Origin: Acinetobacter lwoffii
GTDB taxonomy: Bacteria > Pseudomonadota > Gammaproteobacteria > Pseudomonadales > Moraxellaceae
Reading direction: 5' to 3'
DNA length: 64,000 bases
Assembly (NCBI RefSeq): GCF_015602705.1
Contig: NZ_CP059081.1
Location: forward strand, 629,702-693,701
Shown: piece after piece, positions 53,406 to 63,364 of the stretch
How positions within the stretch are numbered: the first letter of the stretch is position 1
Layout: every line of letters starts with the position of its first letter
Made by a program: the position numbers and the translations under genes
Notes under the pieces: model-generated
Told to the model about the DNA's origin: nothing
Seen by the model: the letters and a program-made list of their open reading frames with translations, nothing else
Databases searched by the model: none

Positions 53406-53435
53406 AAAAAAGCCTGAATGACTCAGGCTTTTTTA
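53406..53435. terminator. Bidirectional terminator between the DUF1176 gene and thiD
   Basis: Stem AAAAGCCTGA/TCAGGCTTTT with a 5-nt loop; A run left and T run right. Confidence 0.9.
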
Positions 53436-53459
53436 GTTTTGATTTTAAGAAGTGTGATC

Positions 53460-54242
<783 letters not shown>

Positions 54243-54325
54243 TCACTAAAATTGCATTAGTATAGGCAAATTTGAATGAACTCTCGATATTAATTTATAT
54301 CGGTACTAATGAGAGGGGATGGGCG

Positions 54326-54973
54326 GTGATTAAGAATATTTTAATTGATCTGGATGGGACATTAACCGATCCGAAAGTGGGGATTACGACGTCTGCACGC
54401 TATGGTCTGGAAAAGATCGGTCATCCGATTAGTGACGAGATCAATATCGACTGGATTATTGGTCCGCCCTTAAAAGCCTCGCTTGCCAAAATTTTAAATG
54501 TTGAGGCCGATCATGTTCTGGCTGAACAGGCCTTGATGGGTTATCGGGAGCGCTTTGCAGTCAAGGGTCTCTATGAAAATCATGTTTTTGAGGGTGTAGC
54601 AGAAACGCTGGCAGAACTGAAACGCCGTGGTTATCGCTTGTTTGTCGCTACAGCAAAACCGACAGTGTATGCCAAACAGATTCTGGAACATTTTGATCTG
54701 GCCCAGTATTTTACCGACATTTATGGTAGTGAGCTGAATGGCGAGCGAACCAATAAAGCTGAGCTGATTCAGTATATTTTAGAGCAGCAAAAATTACAGG
54801 CCGATCAATGCCTGATGGTGGGTGACCGTGAGCATGACATTTTTGGTGCCCGTCACAATGGTATTGATACTATTGCGGTAAGTTATGGTTATGGCAGTCA
54901 GGAAGAATTAGCACTGGCACAACCTAAATATAAAATAGACCGCTTTAATCAGTTGCTAGATTATTTTAAATAA
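54326..54973 (+). CDS. HAD-superfamily phosphatase (Gph/YjjG-like)
   Basis: A GTG at 54326, with GAGGGG before it, gives 215 residues starting I-K-N-I-L-I-D-L-D-G-T-L-T-D; the ATG at 54272 would overlap the thiD promoter region. Motif I is D-L-D-G-T, motif II A-T-A-K-P-T, and motif III/IV includes K-A-E-L and G-D-R-E-H-D-I-F-G-A. A four-helix cap lies between. The order is that of phosphoglycolate phosphatase-like HADs, but the substrate is uncertain. Confidence 0.88.
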   Translation: MIKNILIDLDGTLTDPKVGITTSARYGLEKIGHPISDEINIDWIIGPPLKASLAKILNVEADHVLAEQALMGYRERFAVKGLYENHVFEGVAETLAELKRRGYRLFVATAKPTVYAKQILEHFDLAQYFTDIYGSELNGERTNKAELIQYILEQQKLQADQCLMVGDREHDIFGARHNGIDTIAVSYGYGSQEELALAQPKYKIDRFNQLLDYFK

Positions 54974-55078
54974 ATCCTAATTTTTGCTTATTTTATTTGA
55001 GCTGATTTTGATAAATGTTTTTGTTTATAAACTGGTTCATCTATACAGATCAACTCTCTTATTAGATTGTTATCTCGA

Positions 55079-55106
55079 TAAAAATCCCGCAGCATGCGGG
55101 ATTTTT
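55079..55106. terminator. Bidirectional terminator
   Basis: Stem AAAATCCCGC/GCGGGATTTT with a 5-nt loop; serves the HAD gene and the convergent minus-strand operon. Confidence 0.88.
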
Positions 55107-55122
55107 GCTCTTACAAGAACAT

Positions 55123-55638
55123 TTAAAGCGTCAAAAACCAGGTCGATGCCAACACCACCATAATGATAATCACCAGTAAAATATTGATGATCGTCATTCG
55201 ATGTTGGGGTGGAACTCTGGCTTTGGTCAGTGCATTTCCTGCATGGTCAAACAGGATGACATTTTGCACGCTACTTTCATAACCGAGTTCGAGTAATGCG
55301 CGTTTTTCAACTTCGGTTAAGCCGTCTTCAGGCAGATCCATGATTTGCAGCAACGCTATAGGGCTAAATAGTTTCTTCATCATCGATGAGGGTAACAGCT
55401 GTTTCAGCGTCACTGAGGCTGCATCAAAGTCGGCAATAATGCTCCGCGGATGGGCATAAGGTACATTCGGTAGCAGGGTATGCGTAATCGTGCCGTCTAT
55501 ATTCATCAGCTGCATTTTATCTTTATAGATTTGCACCCATACAGCATCTGGAAATTTCACTAATTGATCTTGCAGCATGGAGAAAGTCTGATTTTGCTGA
55601 TATTTAATCATTAAATAATCGATAAACAAATCCCGCAT
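55123..55638 (-). CDS. MreB-like fragment with a C-terminal membrane anchor
   Basis: A 171-residue protein. Its middle resembles the beginning of actin-like MreB: a strand with V-W-V-Q-I-Y, then P-Y-A-H-P-R-S-I-I-A-D-F-D, and D-G-L-T-E-V-E-K-R-A-L-L-E-L-G...N-V-I-L-F-D-H-A-G, where MreB has its ADF and TQVERRAI(R)E segments. The actin phosphate-binding motifs and the second half are absent, so ATP binding is unlikely. A hydrophobic helix near the C-terminus (I-I-N-I-L-L-V-I-I-I-M-V-V-L) would hold it in the inner membrane. The start codon (ATG 55638; TTG at 55641) lies in the loop of a hairpin. It follows the DUF805 gene and is likely in the same operon. Confidence 0.5.
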   Translation of the reverse strand: MRDLFIDYLMIKYQQNQTFSMLQDQLVKFPDAVWVQIYKDKMQLMNIDGTITHTLLPNVPYAHPRSIIADFDAASVTLKQLLPSSMMKKLFSPIALLQIMDLPEDGLTEVEKRALLELGYESSVQNVILFDHAGNALTKARVPPQHRMTIINILLVIIIMVVLASTWFLTL

Positions 55639-55653
55639 CAAGACGGGATTTGT
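55626..55653 (-). promoter_or_regulatory. Hairpin around the start codon of the MreB-like gene
   Basis: Perfect 10-bp arms ACAAATCCCG/CGGGATTTGT with an 8-nt loop that contains the ATG at 55638. It may limit translation, or be a weak terminator of the DUF805 gene with the true start at the downstream Met near 55608. Confidence 0.4.
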
Positions 55654-55662
55654 AAGGTTCGG

Positions 55663-56271
55663 TTATTTGGCAGGAGCACCATATTCATTGTTTTGTTGCT
55701 TGGTTTCAGTTGCCCACCACCAGATCAGTACCAGTATACCAATCACGGTAAGCGTCAGTAATTGCCACCAACCAGAGCGTCCTACATCATGCAAGCGACG
55801 CGCGCCAACGGCCAGACTTGGGACTAGAAGTACCAGATTAAGCAGGCTATTTACCAGTGGTTTAGTGCCTAAAACTGTATCAATTACCTCAGCAATAATG
55901 CCTAAAATTACACAGAACAGCATAAAGAACCAAAATTCTTTACGGCGTGCGCGGCCGGAAAAGTTTGCATAGTTGGTCAGACATTTTACAAACCAGTCAA
56001 TGCTGCTGTAATTTTCCTCGGCCTGATCCAGATTTGAATATTTGCCGAGCTGAGTGGAAATTTTTTCTCCCAGATAAATAGAACTACCTAAGGCCAGATA
56101 AACTTCAGAGGCTTCACCCGCGACATTTACGATAAAATCGACCCGATCACCGCGTGAAGGTGGACGCTCACTACGCCAGTCTGCGCCATTAAAGCTATAG
56201 CGCTGATTATCATCCCCCGAGATAAAACCGGTATTGTGTTGAATAGAAAAATCAAGGATTGAACCTTTCAT
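55663..56271 (-). CDS. Cold-shock-like domain fused to a DUF805 membrane protein
   Basis: A 202-residue protein. Residues 1-60 resemble a cold-shock/S1-like small beta barrel: M-K-G-S-I-L-D-F-S-I-Q-H-N-T-G-F-I-S-G-D-D, with an R-Y-S-F strand. From about residue 88 comes a DUF805 region with F-S-G-R-A-R-R-K-E-F-W-F-F, two or three hydrophobic helices and the signature A-V-G-A-R-R-L-H-D-V-G-R-S-G-W-W. DUF805 proteins are inner-membrane proteins of unknown role. The barrel would be cytoplasmic. Confidence 0.8.
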   Translation of the reverse strand: MKGSILDFSIQHNTGFISGDDNQRYSFNGADWRSERPPSRGDRVDFIVNVAGEASEVYLALGSSIYLGEKISTQLGKYSNLDQAEENYSSIDWFVKCLTNYANFSGRARRKEFWFFMLFCVILGIIAEVIDTVLGTKPLVNSLLNLVLLVPSLAVGARRLHDVGRSGWWQLLTLTVIGILVLIWWWATETKQQNNEYGAPAK

Positions 56272-56732
56272 GCTTGCTCTCGTCTATTAAGCCAGATTAT
56301 TGTTTTAAAGCGACGCAATTTCTTATCAGAATAACTTTAGCATAATCTAATTTTTAAAAAATCATAGTGGAATGACAGTAATTTTCTCATGTTTTTAAAA
56401 GCCTTATCGCAATAGTGATTCAGTATTCAATCAACAAAAAATGTAGCGTTGCATGATTTGCAATGAAGAAAATTAAATAGTAATGGAGCTGATTTATCTC
56501 TGAATCTTTTATAAGAAATTAAAGCTAAATCTATCTGATGAATATCAAATTTTTCTTTGGAGCTATGGTTTGGTGTTATTAAATTTAATATGATGATAAA
56601 CAAATACTTATAATATTTAAATTTACAAAAAGTATATAATAATACTAATAAATACAACATTTTATTCATACTTTTTATCTATTAGTAATGATTTTTTAAA
56701 ATCAACAGGCGTATAATAAAAAGCTTCATATT
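56272..56732. other. Very AT-rich intergenic region
   Basis: 461 bases, with one 80-codon open frame on the minus strand (56427-56669) that is nearly all A/T codons without a ribosome-binding site. Probably only promoter DNA for the divergent DUF805 and porin genes. Confidence 0.5.
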
Positions 56733-57995
56733 GTGATGAAGGTATCACATTCAATGTATCTCTCCCCATTATCGAAGGCCGTTTACCTTTGCTGTGCCTC
56801 TTTCATCTTAACCACGACCACTGTGCATGCTGAAGCTGCTTTCAGTTCGGAAAGCCCGTGGATGCTCGGTGACTGGAACGGGCAACGTACAGCACTCCAA
56901 AATCAGGGCTATGATTTCAGTTTTGGTTATACGGGTGAAATGGCAAGCCTGATTGATGCGCAAAGATCTTCAAGCCATAGAACTGAATATGCGGACCAGT
57001 TTGTTTTTGGGGCACATCTGGATCTGGCAAAGATTGCAGGTTGGCAAGATACCGAAGCGCAAATTACTGTCACCCAGCGTAATGGTCAGTCACTGTCTCA
57101 AAGCACTGCTGCTTTAAACGACCATCTGAGTTCAGTGCAAGAGGTCTGGGGCCGTGGTCAAACCTGGCGTCTGACTGATTTATGGATCAAGAAAAAATTC
57201 CTGGAACAAAAACTGGATGTGAAAGTCGGACGCTTTGGTGAAGGCGAAGACTTCAACAGTTTTGACTGCGATTTCCAGAATCTGGCCCTATGCGGTTCAC
57301 AAGTCGGGAATTGGGTTGGCGATCAGTGGTACAACTGGCCGGTAAGCCAATGGGCTGCACGAGTCAAATACAACATTAACCCTGAATTTTATGCCCAGGT
57401 CGGGGTTTATGAGTACAACCCTGAGAATCTGGAACGTGGTAAAGGGTTTAATCTGAGTACGGATGGTTCTAAAGGGGCAATGCTTCCTGCAGAAGTGGTT
57501 TGGACGCCTAAACTGGGTGAACAGAAACTACCGGGTGAATATCGTGCCGGTTATTACTACAGTACAGCGGATGCTGAAGTCATTTCCAATCCAGATCAAA
57601 CAGATCACCACCACGGTGGCTGGATCGTTGCCAAGCAACAATTGACTGCACATGACGGAGATACTTCGCGTGGTTTGACCGGCTTTATAAATGCGACAGT
57701 GCATGACTCCAAAACCAATACCGTCAGCGATATGCAAAATATTGGACTGGTTTATAAGGGTGCAATGGATTCACGCCCTCAAGATGAAATCGCATTTGGT
57801 ATTGCACGCATCAACATGAATGACGATGTCAGTGCTGACCATCATCAAGAAATCGATGCAGAAATTTATTATGGCTTACATGCCACCAACTGGCTCACTA
57901 TTCGCCCGAATGTGCAATATGTGCGTCACGTCGGTGCGGACAAAGACGGTGAAAATGTATGGGTGGGCGGAATCAAGTTTAATACGTCATTTTAA
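56733..57995 (+). CDS. oprB: OprB-like carbohydrate porin (glucose locus)
   Basis: A 420-residue outer-membrane protein. A signal peptide ends in V-H-A; the mature part reads W-M-L-G-D-W-N-G-Q-R-T-A-L-Q-N-Q-G-Y, the OprB opening, followed by alternating beta strands and a terminal phenylalanine (N-T-S-F). It has a V-K-V-G-R-F-G-E-G-E-D-F-N-S-F-D-C segment, like its paralogue at 29120. Placed just before gcd, it most likely lets glucose reach the periplasmic dehydrogenase. A Met at 56736 or 56754 could be used instead of 56733. Confidence 0.88.
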   Translation: MMKVSHSMYLSPLSKAVYLCCASFILTTTTVHAEAAFSSESPWMLGDWNGQRTALQNQGYDFSFGYTGEMASLIDAQRSSSHRTEYADQFVFGAHLDLAKIAGWQDTEAQITVTQRNGQSLSQSTAALNDHLSSVQEVWGRGQTWRLTDLWIKKKFLEQKLDVKVGRFGEGEDFNSFDCDFQNLALCGSQVGNWVGDQWYNWPVSQWAARVKYNINPEFYAQVGVYEYNPENLERGKGFNLSTDGSKGAMLPAEVVWTPKLGEQKLPGEYRAGYYYSTADAEVISNPDQTDHHHGGWIVAKQQLTAHDGDTSRGLTGFINATVHDSKTNTVSDMQNIGLVYKGAMDSRPQDEIAFGIARINMNDDVSADHHQEIDAEIYYGLHATNWLTIRPNVQYVRHVGADKDGENVWVGGIKFNTSF

Positions 57996-58165
57996 AACAT
58001 AGTTTTTAGTTGCAAATACACTATTGAATCTCTAGGTACTTTGTTGCAGTAATGGGCAATGCCTGCTTAAGACATTGATGTATTTATAACTCAGAATTTA
58101 ACAATAAGGGTGCTCATGCCTGTCATGTGCATGGACTTTCAAAAAAACTTTTATAGGTGTTCAAT

Positions 58166-60568
58166 ATGAATACTTCATCATCAGGTTCGGTACTGAAAAC
58201 GATTTTAGCGGTCATTGCCGCTGTTTTCGGTATAGGACTGCTGATTGGAGGGATTTATCTTGCAGTGCTGGGTGGGTCTTGGTACTACATCATTGCAGGT
58301 ATTCTCTTTATTGCGACCGCAGTTCTCTTGTATAAACGAAAAAGTGCTGCACTCCTTGTTTATGCCATATTCGTTTTGGCGACAGTGGTGTGGGGGCTGT
58401 GGGAAGTCGGTTCAGATTTCTTTGCACTTGCGCCGCGTTTAGATATTTTAGGGCTGTTTGGTCTGGCCCTGCTGATTCCGGCGGTAACACGCGGTTTTGA
58501 TCAAAGCAAAGGTGCGAAAATTGCCCTGGGTGGTTCACTGGCCATTACCATCGCTGTCATGATTTATGCTGTATTTAATGACCCGCAAGAAATTCGCGGT
58601 GAATTAAAATCCCAGCAGCCTGCAACTCACCAGCCAATTCCCGGTGTGGCAGATGAAGACTGGCCGGCTTATGGCCGTACCCAGTCCGGTTTGCGTTATT
58701 CACCCTTAAAGCAGATTAATACTGAAAATGTCAAAGATTTGCAGGTGGCTTGGGAATATCACACGGGCGAATTCAAGACTGAAAATGACTCGGGTGAAAC
58801 CACCAATCAGGTTACCCCAATTAAGGTGGGTGACAACATGTACATCTGTACCACTCACCAGAAATTGACTGCGCTTGATCCGGCAACCGGTAAGGCGAAA
58901 TGGACCTATGATCCAAAGTTGAAAGCTGATCATACCTATCAGCATTTAACCTGCCGTGGTGTATCTTATTATGATGTCAACAATACGGCTGGTTTTGAAA
59001 GCAGTCTTGCTGCTAAGAAAACCACATCGGCTGAATGTCCGCAAAAAGTCATTTTACCGGTCAATGATGGGCGTCTGGTTGCGGTAAATGCAACCACCGG
59101 TAAAGTCTGCTCTGACTTTGGTAAAAATGGCGAAGTTGATCTGCAAAAAGATATGCCATTCCCATATCCAGGCGGTTATATTCCAACCTCACCGCCTGTA
59201 GTAACCGGCACTACGATCATTATTGCGGGTTCAACTACAGATAACTATTCAACTGAAGAACCATCGGGTGTGATCCGTGGTTATGATGTCAATACCGGTG
59301 AACTGCTTTGGGTATTTGACACAGGCGCTGAAGATCCGAATTTGATTCCTGCACCGGGTCAAAAATTTGTACATAACTCTCCAAATGCTTGGGCACCTTT
59401 GGCCTATGATGCAGAGCTGGATATCGTCTACGTACCAACGGGTGTCGGTACCCCGGATATTTACGGTGGTCACCGGACTGAACTGGACGAGCGTTATGCC
59501 AACTCGATGCTGGCCTTGAATGCAACGACCGGTAAGCTGGTATGGAACTTCCAGACTACCCATCATGATTTGTGGGATATGGACGTACCTTCACAGCCGA
59601 CATTGACCGAGATTAAAGATAAAAATGGCAATATGGTTCCAGCCATTTATGTCTTGACCAAAACCGGGAATGCTTTTGTGCTGGATCGCCGTAATGGTAA
59701 AGCGATTGTGCCGATTACCGAGAAACCGGTACCACAATCTGTGAAACGTGGACCCCAAACCAAAGGTGAGTTCTATTCTAAAACTCAACCGTTCTCTGAT
59801 TTTAATCTGGCGCCACAAGATAAATTGACCGATAAACAGATGTGGGGTGCGACCATGTTTGACCAGTTGGTCTGCCGTGTTGCATTCCATAAACTGAATT
59901 ACGATGGCATTTATACACCACCTTCTGAAAATGGGACACTGGTCTTCCCGGGCAATTTGGGTGTGTTTGAATGGGGTGGTATGTCGGTGAATCCGGACCG
60001 TCAAATTGCATTAACCAACCCGATTGGCCTGCCATTTGTATCAAAACTGATTCCTCAAGATCCGAACCGTCCTAAGACGGCTAAAGGTGCAGGTACAGAA
60101 GCCGGCGTTCAACCGATGTATGGTGTGCCTTATGGCGTTGAAATCAGTGCGTTCCTGTCTCCATTCGGTCTACCATGTAAACAGCCATCATGGGGCTTTG
60201 TTGCAGGTGTGGACTTAAATACTCATGAAGTGGCATGGAAACGCCGCATCGGTACCATTCGTGACAGTATGCCGGGCATTCCATTGCCGCCATTCAAAAT
60301 GGGTGTGCCGATGTTGGGTGGTCCTATTTCAACTGCGGGCAACGTGATGTTTGTGGGCGGAACTCAAGATAACTATATCCGTGCCATTAACGTGAACAAC
60401 GGTGATGAATTGTGGAAAGGCCGTCTTCCTGCAGGTGGTCAGGCTACGCCAATGACTTATGAAGCCAATGGCAAGCAGTATGTGGTCATTATGGCGGGTG
60501 GTCATGGTTCCTTTGGCACCAAAATGGGTGACTCTCTGGTGGCTTATGCCTTGCCAGACAATAAATAG
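58166..60568 (+). CDS. gcd: Membrane-bound PQQ-dependent glucose dehydrogenase
   Basis: The ATG at 58166 (AGG eight bases before it) is preferred to GTG 58157; it gives 800 residues. Five transmembrane helices fill the first ~140 residues, then an eight-bladed quinoprotein propeller faces the periplasm. W-P-A-Y-G-R-T-Q-S-G-L-R-Y-S-P begins the propeller. H-H-D-L-W-D-M-D-V-P holds the catalytic aspartate and Y-V-L-T-K-T-G-N-A-F the PQQ lysine, both as in E. coli Gcd. It oxidises glucose to gluconolactone and passes electrons to ubiquinone. PQQ synthesis genes are not in the window; a PqqU-type receptor gene is directly downstream. Confidence 0.95.
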   Translation: MNTSSSGSVLKTILAVIAAVFGIGLLIGGIYLAVLGGSWYYIIAGILFIATAVLLYKRKSAALLVYAIFVLATVVWGLWEVGSDFFALAPRLDILGLFGLALLIPAVTRGFDQSKGAKIALGGSLAITIAVMIYAVFNDPQEIRGELKSQQPATHQPIPGVADEDWPAYGRTQSGLRYSPLKQINTENVKDLQVAWEYHTGEFKTENDSGETTNQVTPIKVGDNMYICTTHQKLTALDPATGKAKWTYDPKLKADHTYQHLTCRGVSYYDVNNTAGFESSLAAKKTTSAECPQKVILPVNDGRLVAVNATTGKVCSDFGKNGEVDLQKDMPFPYPGGYIPTSPPVVTGTTIIIAGSTTDNYSTEEPSGVIRGYDVNTGELLWVFDTGAEDPNLIPAPGQKFVHNSPNAWAPLAYDAELDIVYVPTGVGTPDIYGGHRTELDERYANSMLALNATTGKLVWNFQTTHHDLWDMDVPSQPTLTEIKDKNGNMVPAIYVLTKTGNAFVLDRRNGKAIVPITEKPVPQSVKRGPQTKGEFYSKTQPFSDFNLAPQDKLTDKQMWGATMFDQLVCRVAFHKLNYDGIYTPPSENGTLVFPGNLGVFEWGGMSVNPDRQIALTNPIGLPFVSKLIPQDPNRPKTAKGAGTEAGVQPMYGVPYGVEISAFLSPFGLPCKQPSWGFVAGVDLNTHEVAWKRRIGTIRDSMPGIPLPPFKMGVPMLGGPISTAGNVMFVGGTQDNYIRAINVNNGDELWKGRLPAGGQATPMTYEANGKQYVVIMAGGHGSFGTKMGDSLVAYALPDNK

Positions 60569-60593
60569 TTAAACTTTTAAATCAGTATGAAGG

Positions 60594-60616
60594 AGCCTGA
60601 TTCGTCAGGCTTTTTT
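60594..60616 (+). terminator. gcd terminator
   Basis: Stem AGCCTGA/TCAGGCT with a TTCG loop and T run. Confidence 0.92.
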
Positions 60617-60960
60617 ATACGCTATTGTTGAATGCCTACATCGAGTTTTAAGGACACAGAGAAATGATGTTGATTTGTTGCTGAAAGCTCAATTTCATTC
60701 AGATCGCATTAAAATAATATGCTTTGTATATGGCTGATTTTAAGCGAAATTCAGATAAAGGATTAATTAAGTCTAAATTTATCGAACACAGAATTTTTAA
60801 GCTCAAAATATTCCTATTCATTGAGCGAACTATATGTCATCGAATTAGCATACTTATTTGGTATCGATGCTTAAAACAAAATGAGTTGAATCATGAGATG
60901 TACGCCATCTCGATAAGGTATTTGCCGCATTAAACCACTTTCAAATAAGGCCTGTCATTT
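60617..60960. other. Promoter region of the TonB receptor gene
   Basis: About 340 AT-rich bases. A 69-codon open frame at 60724-60933 has no ribosome-binding site and looks like chance. A separate promoter for the receptor must lie here because gcd is closed by a strong terminator. Confidence 0.5.
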
Positions 60961-63096
60961 ATGTACCAAAGCCCGAAATTTCCATTCGTGAGATCGACCT
61001 TGTCCTGCCTGATTGCTTGCGCAGGTCAGAACATTTATGCAGAAAATGATACACAAGAAGTCCAAAGGTTAGACACGATTGTCATTCAAGCGACCCGTAC
61101 AGATCGGGAGCGATTGACCACACCGGCGTCAGTGTATTATCTGAATCAAGAACAAGATAACAGCATGAATGTGAATCTTTCGGAAACATTAAAAGGCGTT
61201 CCGGGATTACAGTTAAACAATCGTGAAAACTATGCCCAAGACCTACAAATTTCGATGCGAGGCTTTGGGGCACGTTCCAGTTTTGGTGTGCGTGGTGTGC
61301 GTTTATATGTAGATGGAATCCCTGCAACAATGCCGGATGGACAGGGGCAAACCTCGAATATTGACTTGAATAGTCTGGACCATATTGAAGTATTGGGTGG
61401 TGGATTTTCATCACTGTATGGCAACTCTTCCGGGGGGGCGATTTTAACCACCACGCGAGAGGGGCAAGGTGCTGACTCGATTGAGCTGGGGCATACTGCA
61501 GGGAGTCAGAACAAAGGGCAGACCAAGCTGGTTTTACAAGGCGGTTCAGAGAATGCCGATGAACCAGCTTATATCATCAGCTCATCTTATTTCGATACCG
61601 ATGGTTTTCGTGACCACAGCAGTGCACATAAAGTTCTAAATAATGCCAAGCTGACCTGGGATCTGGAAGATGGTTCTAAAATCAACTGGATAAATAACTA
61701 TGTCAAAATTGAAGCAGATGATCCAGGTGGTTTAACTCGTCCACAATGGGAAGCCAATCCGAAGCAAGTAGTTGGTAATGTCACCAAATACAATGCTCGT
61801 AAAGAAATTGAGCAGGTGCAAACTGGCTTAACATGGAATAAGCCGATCAATGATCAGCATGAACTATACGCTATGGCATATGCTGGACAGCGTTCTGTAA
61901 CGCAATATCAATCAACGCCAAATACCTCACAAGTTGGTGCAAATCATGCAGGTGGTGTCATTGATTTTGATCGTAATTTCTACGGCATAGACTTTCGCTG
62001 GACAGGCAAAGAAGTCTTACCAAACTTAAAACTCATTGCTGGTGTAGCGATTGACGGTATGACTGAAGAACGTTATGGCTATGAAAACTTTATCGGTGAT
62101 ACGCAATTTGGTGTAAAAGGTAAACTACGCCGTGATGAAGACAACACCTTATGGAATTTAGACCCTTATTTTCAAGCATCTTATGCCGTCACTGATACTA
62201 TAAATGTTGATGCGGGCTTACGTTACAGCAATGTACATTTTAAATCTAAAGATCATTATATTGTTGAAGCCGATGAGGAAAAAGATAGAAATGGTGATAA
62301 CTCAGGAAAAACTGATTATCAAAAATTATTACCATCGCTTGCTTTAAGTTGGCAAATTGTTCCTCAACTTATGGCATATACAAGCTATGCCCAAGGTTTT
62401 GAAACACCAACCTTTACTGAAATGGCATATCCTGCGGTTGAGAGTTCTACACCTTTTAACTTAAAAGCATCAGAAAGCGAAACCTATGAAATTGGTTTGA
62501 AATCAGATAACACATTAGGACAATTTACCGCAGCCGTATTCTATACATTGACGGAAGATGACATCGTGCCTTTAAAAAATTATTACGGTAAATCGACGTT
62601 CCGTAATGCTGATCAGACTTTAAGACAGGGTGTAGAGTTATCTTGGAATAAAAATCTATGGCGTGACCTAACAGCTCAAGCAAGTTATAGCTACTTAGAT
62701 GCAACTTTTGATAAAGACACTGCAAATGTTGAAGGCCCGACACCTATTCAAGAAGGTAATTATATTCCCGGTATTGCCAAGAATCAGGCATTCTTAAGCT
62801 TGGGTTGGAAACCTGAACAGGGTTTGCGTGCGGGTATGGATATTCGTTATAGCGACAAAATCTATGTCGATGATAAAAACTCAGATGCTGCGCCAAGCTA
62901 CACGGTTGCTGGCGCCAATGTGGGTTATCACTGGAAAATGCAGGATTGGGCAGTGAATACTTTTGCGCGTGTCGATAACCTGTTTGATAAAGATTATTCT
63001 GGTTCGGTGATTGTCAATGAAAGCAATAACCGTTTCTTTGAGCCGGCAGAAGGGCGGAACTGGAGCGCTGGTTTGAGTGTGACAAAAGAATTTTAA
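60961..63096 (+). CDS. pqqU: TonB-dependent receptor, PqqU/YncD-like (PQQ uptake)
   Basis: A 711-residue receptor. After a signal region there is a TonB-box-like segment L-D-T-I-V-I-Q-A-T-R. The plug has G-V-P-G-L-Q-L-N-N-R-E-N-Y-A-Q-D-L-Q and M-R-G-F-G-A-R-S-S-F-G-V-R-G, and Y-V-D-G-I-P-A-T-M-P-D-G-Q-G-Q. The barrel contains A-D-D-P-G-G-L-T and T-Q-Y-Q-S, and ends V-D-N-L-F-D-K-D-Y-S-G-S-V-I-V-N-E-S-N. These segments match E. coli YncD (PqqU), which imports pyrroloquinoline quinone, very closely from end to end. Its place after gcd supports the same role. The plug and C-terminal segments have gcd-like codon use, while about 61870-62780 looks more AT-rich. Confidence 0.9.
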   Translation: MYQSPKFPFVRSTLSCLIACAGQNIYAENDTQEVQRLDTIVIQATRTDRERLTTPASVYYLNQEQDNSMNVNLSETLKGVPGLQLNNRENYAQDLQISMRGFGARSSFGVRGVRLYVDGIPATMPDGQGQTSNIDLNSLDHIEVLGGGFSSLYGNSSGGAILTTTREGQGADSIELGHTAGSQNKGQTKLVLQGGSENADEPAYIISSSYFDTDGFRDHSSAHKVLNNAKLTWDLEDGSKINWINNYVKIEADDPGGLTRPQWEANPKQVVGNVTKYNARKEIEQVQTGLTWNKPINDQHELYAMAYAGQRSVTQYQSTPNTSQVGANHAGGVIDFDRNFYGIDFRWTGKEVLPNLKLIAGVAIDGMTEERYGYENFIGDTQFGVKGKLRRDEDNTLWNLDPYFQASYAVTDTINVDAGLRYSNVHFKSKDHYIVEADEEKDRNGDNSGKTDYQKLLPSLALSWQIVPQLMAYTSYAQGFETPTFTEMAYPAVESSTPFNLKASESETYEIGLKSDNTLGQFTAAVFYTLTEDDIVPLKNYYGKSTFRNADQTLRQGVELSWNKNLWRDLTAQASYSYLDATFDKDTANVEGPTPIQEGNYIPGIAKNQAFLSLGWKPEQGLRAGMDIRYSDKIYVDDKNSDAAPSYTVAGANVGYHWKMQDWAVNTFARVDNLFDKDYSGSVIVNESNNRFFEPAEGRNWSAGLSVTKEF

Positions 63097-63132
63097 TTCA
63101 GATGATTTAGGGCTGTTAAATTTTCAAAAAAC

Positions 63133-63162
63133 AAAATCCCGCTTCCTGAGTGGGATTTTTTA
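63133..63162 (+). terminator. pqqU terminator
   Basis: AAAATCCC/GGGATTTT stem extended by two pairs, 7-nt loop, T run. Confidence 0.85.
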
Positions 63163-63205
63163 ATATTTAAGTTTTGAAAAGTTGATCAGAGGATTTGAGA
63201 TAAAA

Positions 63206-63364
63206 CTAGATCTTTTGCTGATTCACCCGTTTCGATAATTCCTCGGCACTTTCCACCCGTTCAGAATATCGATTGTTGAGATCAGCAGACTGAACTTGGT
63301 GTGAGATTGTGTCGACCATCAGAAGTTGTTTTAGATATTCTTTCTGCTCCGCAGCGCGCAGCTT
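63206..63364 (-). pseudogene. Possible gene remnant between pqqU and nrdB
   Basis: On the minus strand a 52-codon open stretch ends at a TAG at 63206-63208 and begins directly after a TAA; it reads as a charged helical peptide (R-A-A-E-Q-K-E-Y-L-K-Q-L-L ... E-S-A-E-E-L-S-K-R-V). There is no proper start. It may be the tail of a lost gene. The opposite strand has a similar short open stretch ending at 63420, so coding is not proven. Confidence 0.25.

Noticed and set aside
56427..56669. 80-codon open frame on the minus strand
   Set aside because: Made almost entirely of A/T codons in a very AT-rich gap, with no ribosome-binding site.
60724..60933. 69-codon open frame before pqqU
   Set aside because: No ribosome-binding site and no family; the region must contain the pqqU promoter.
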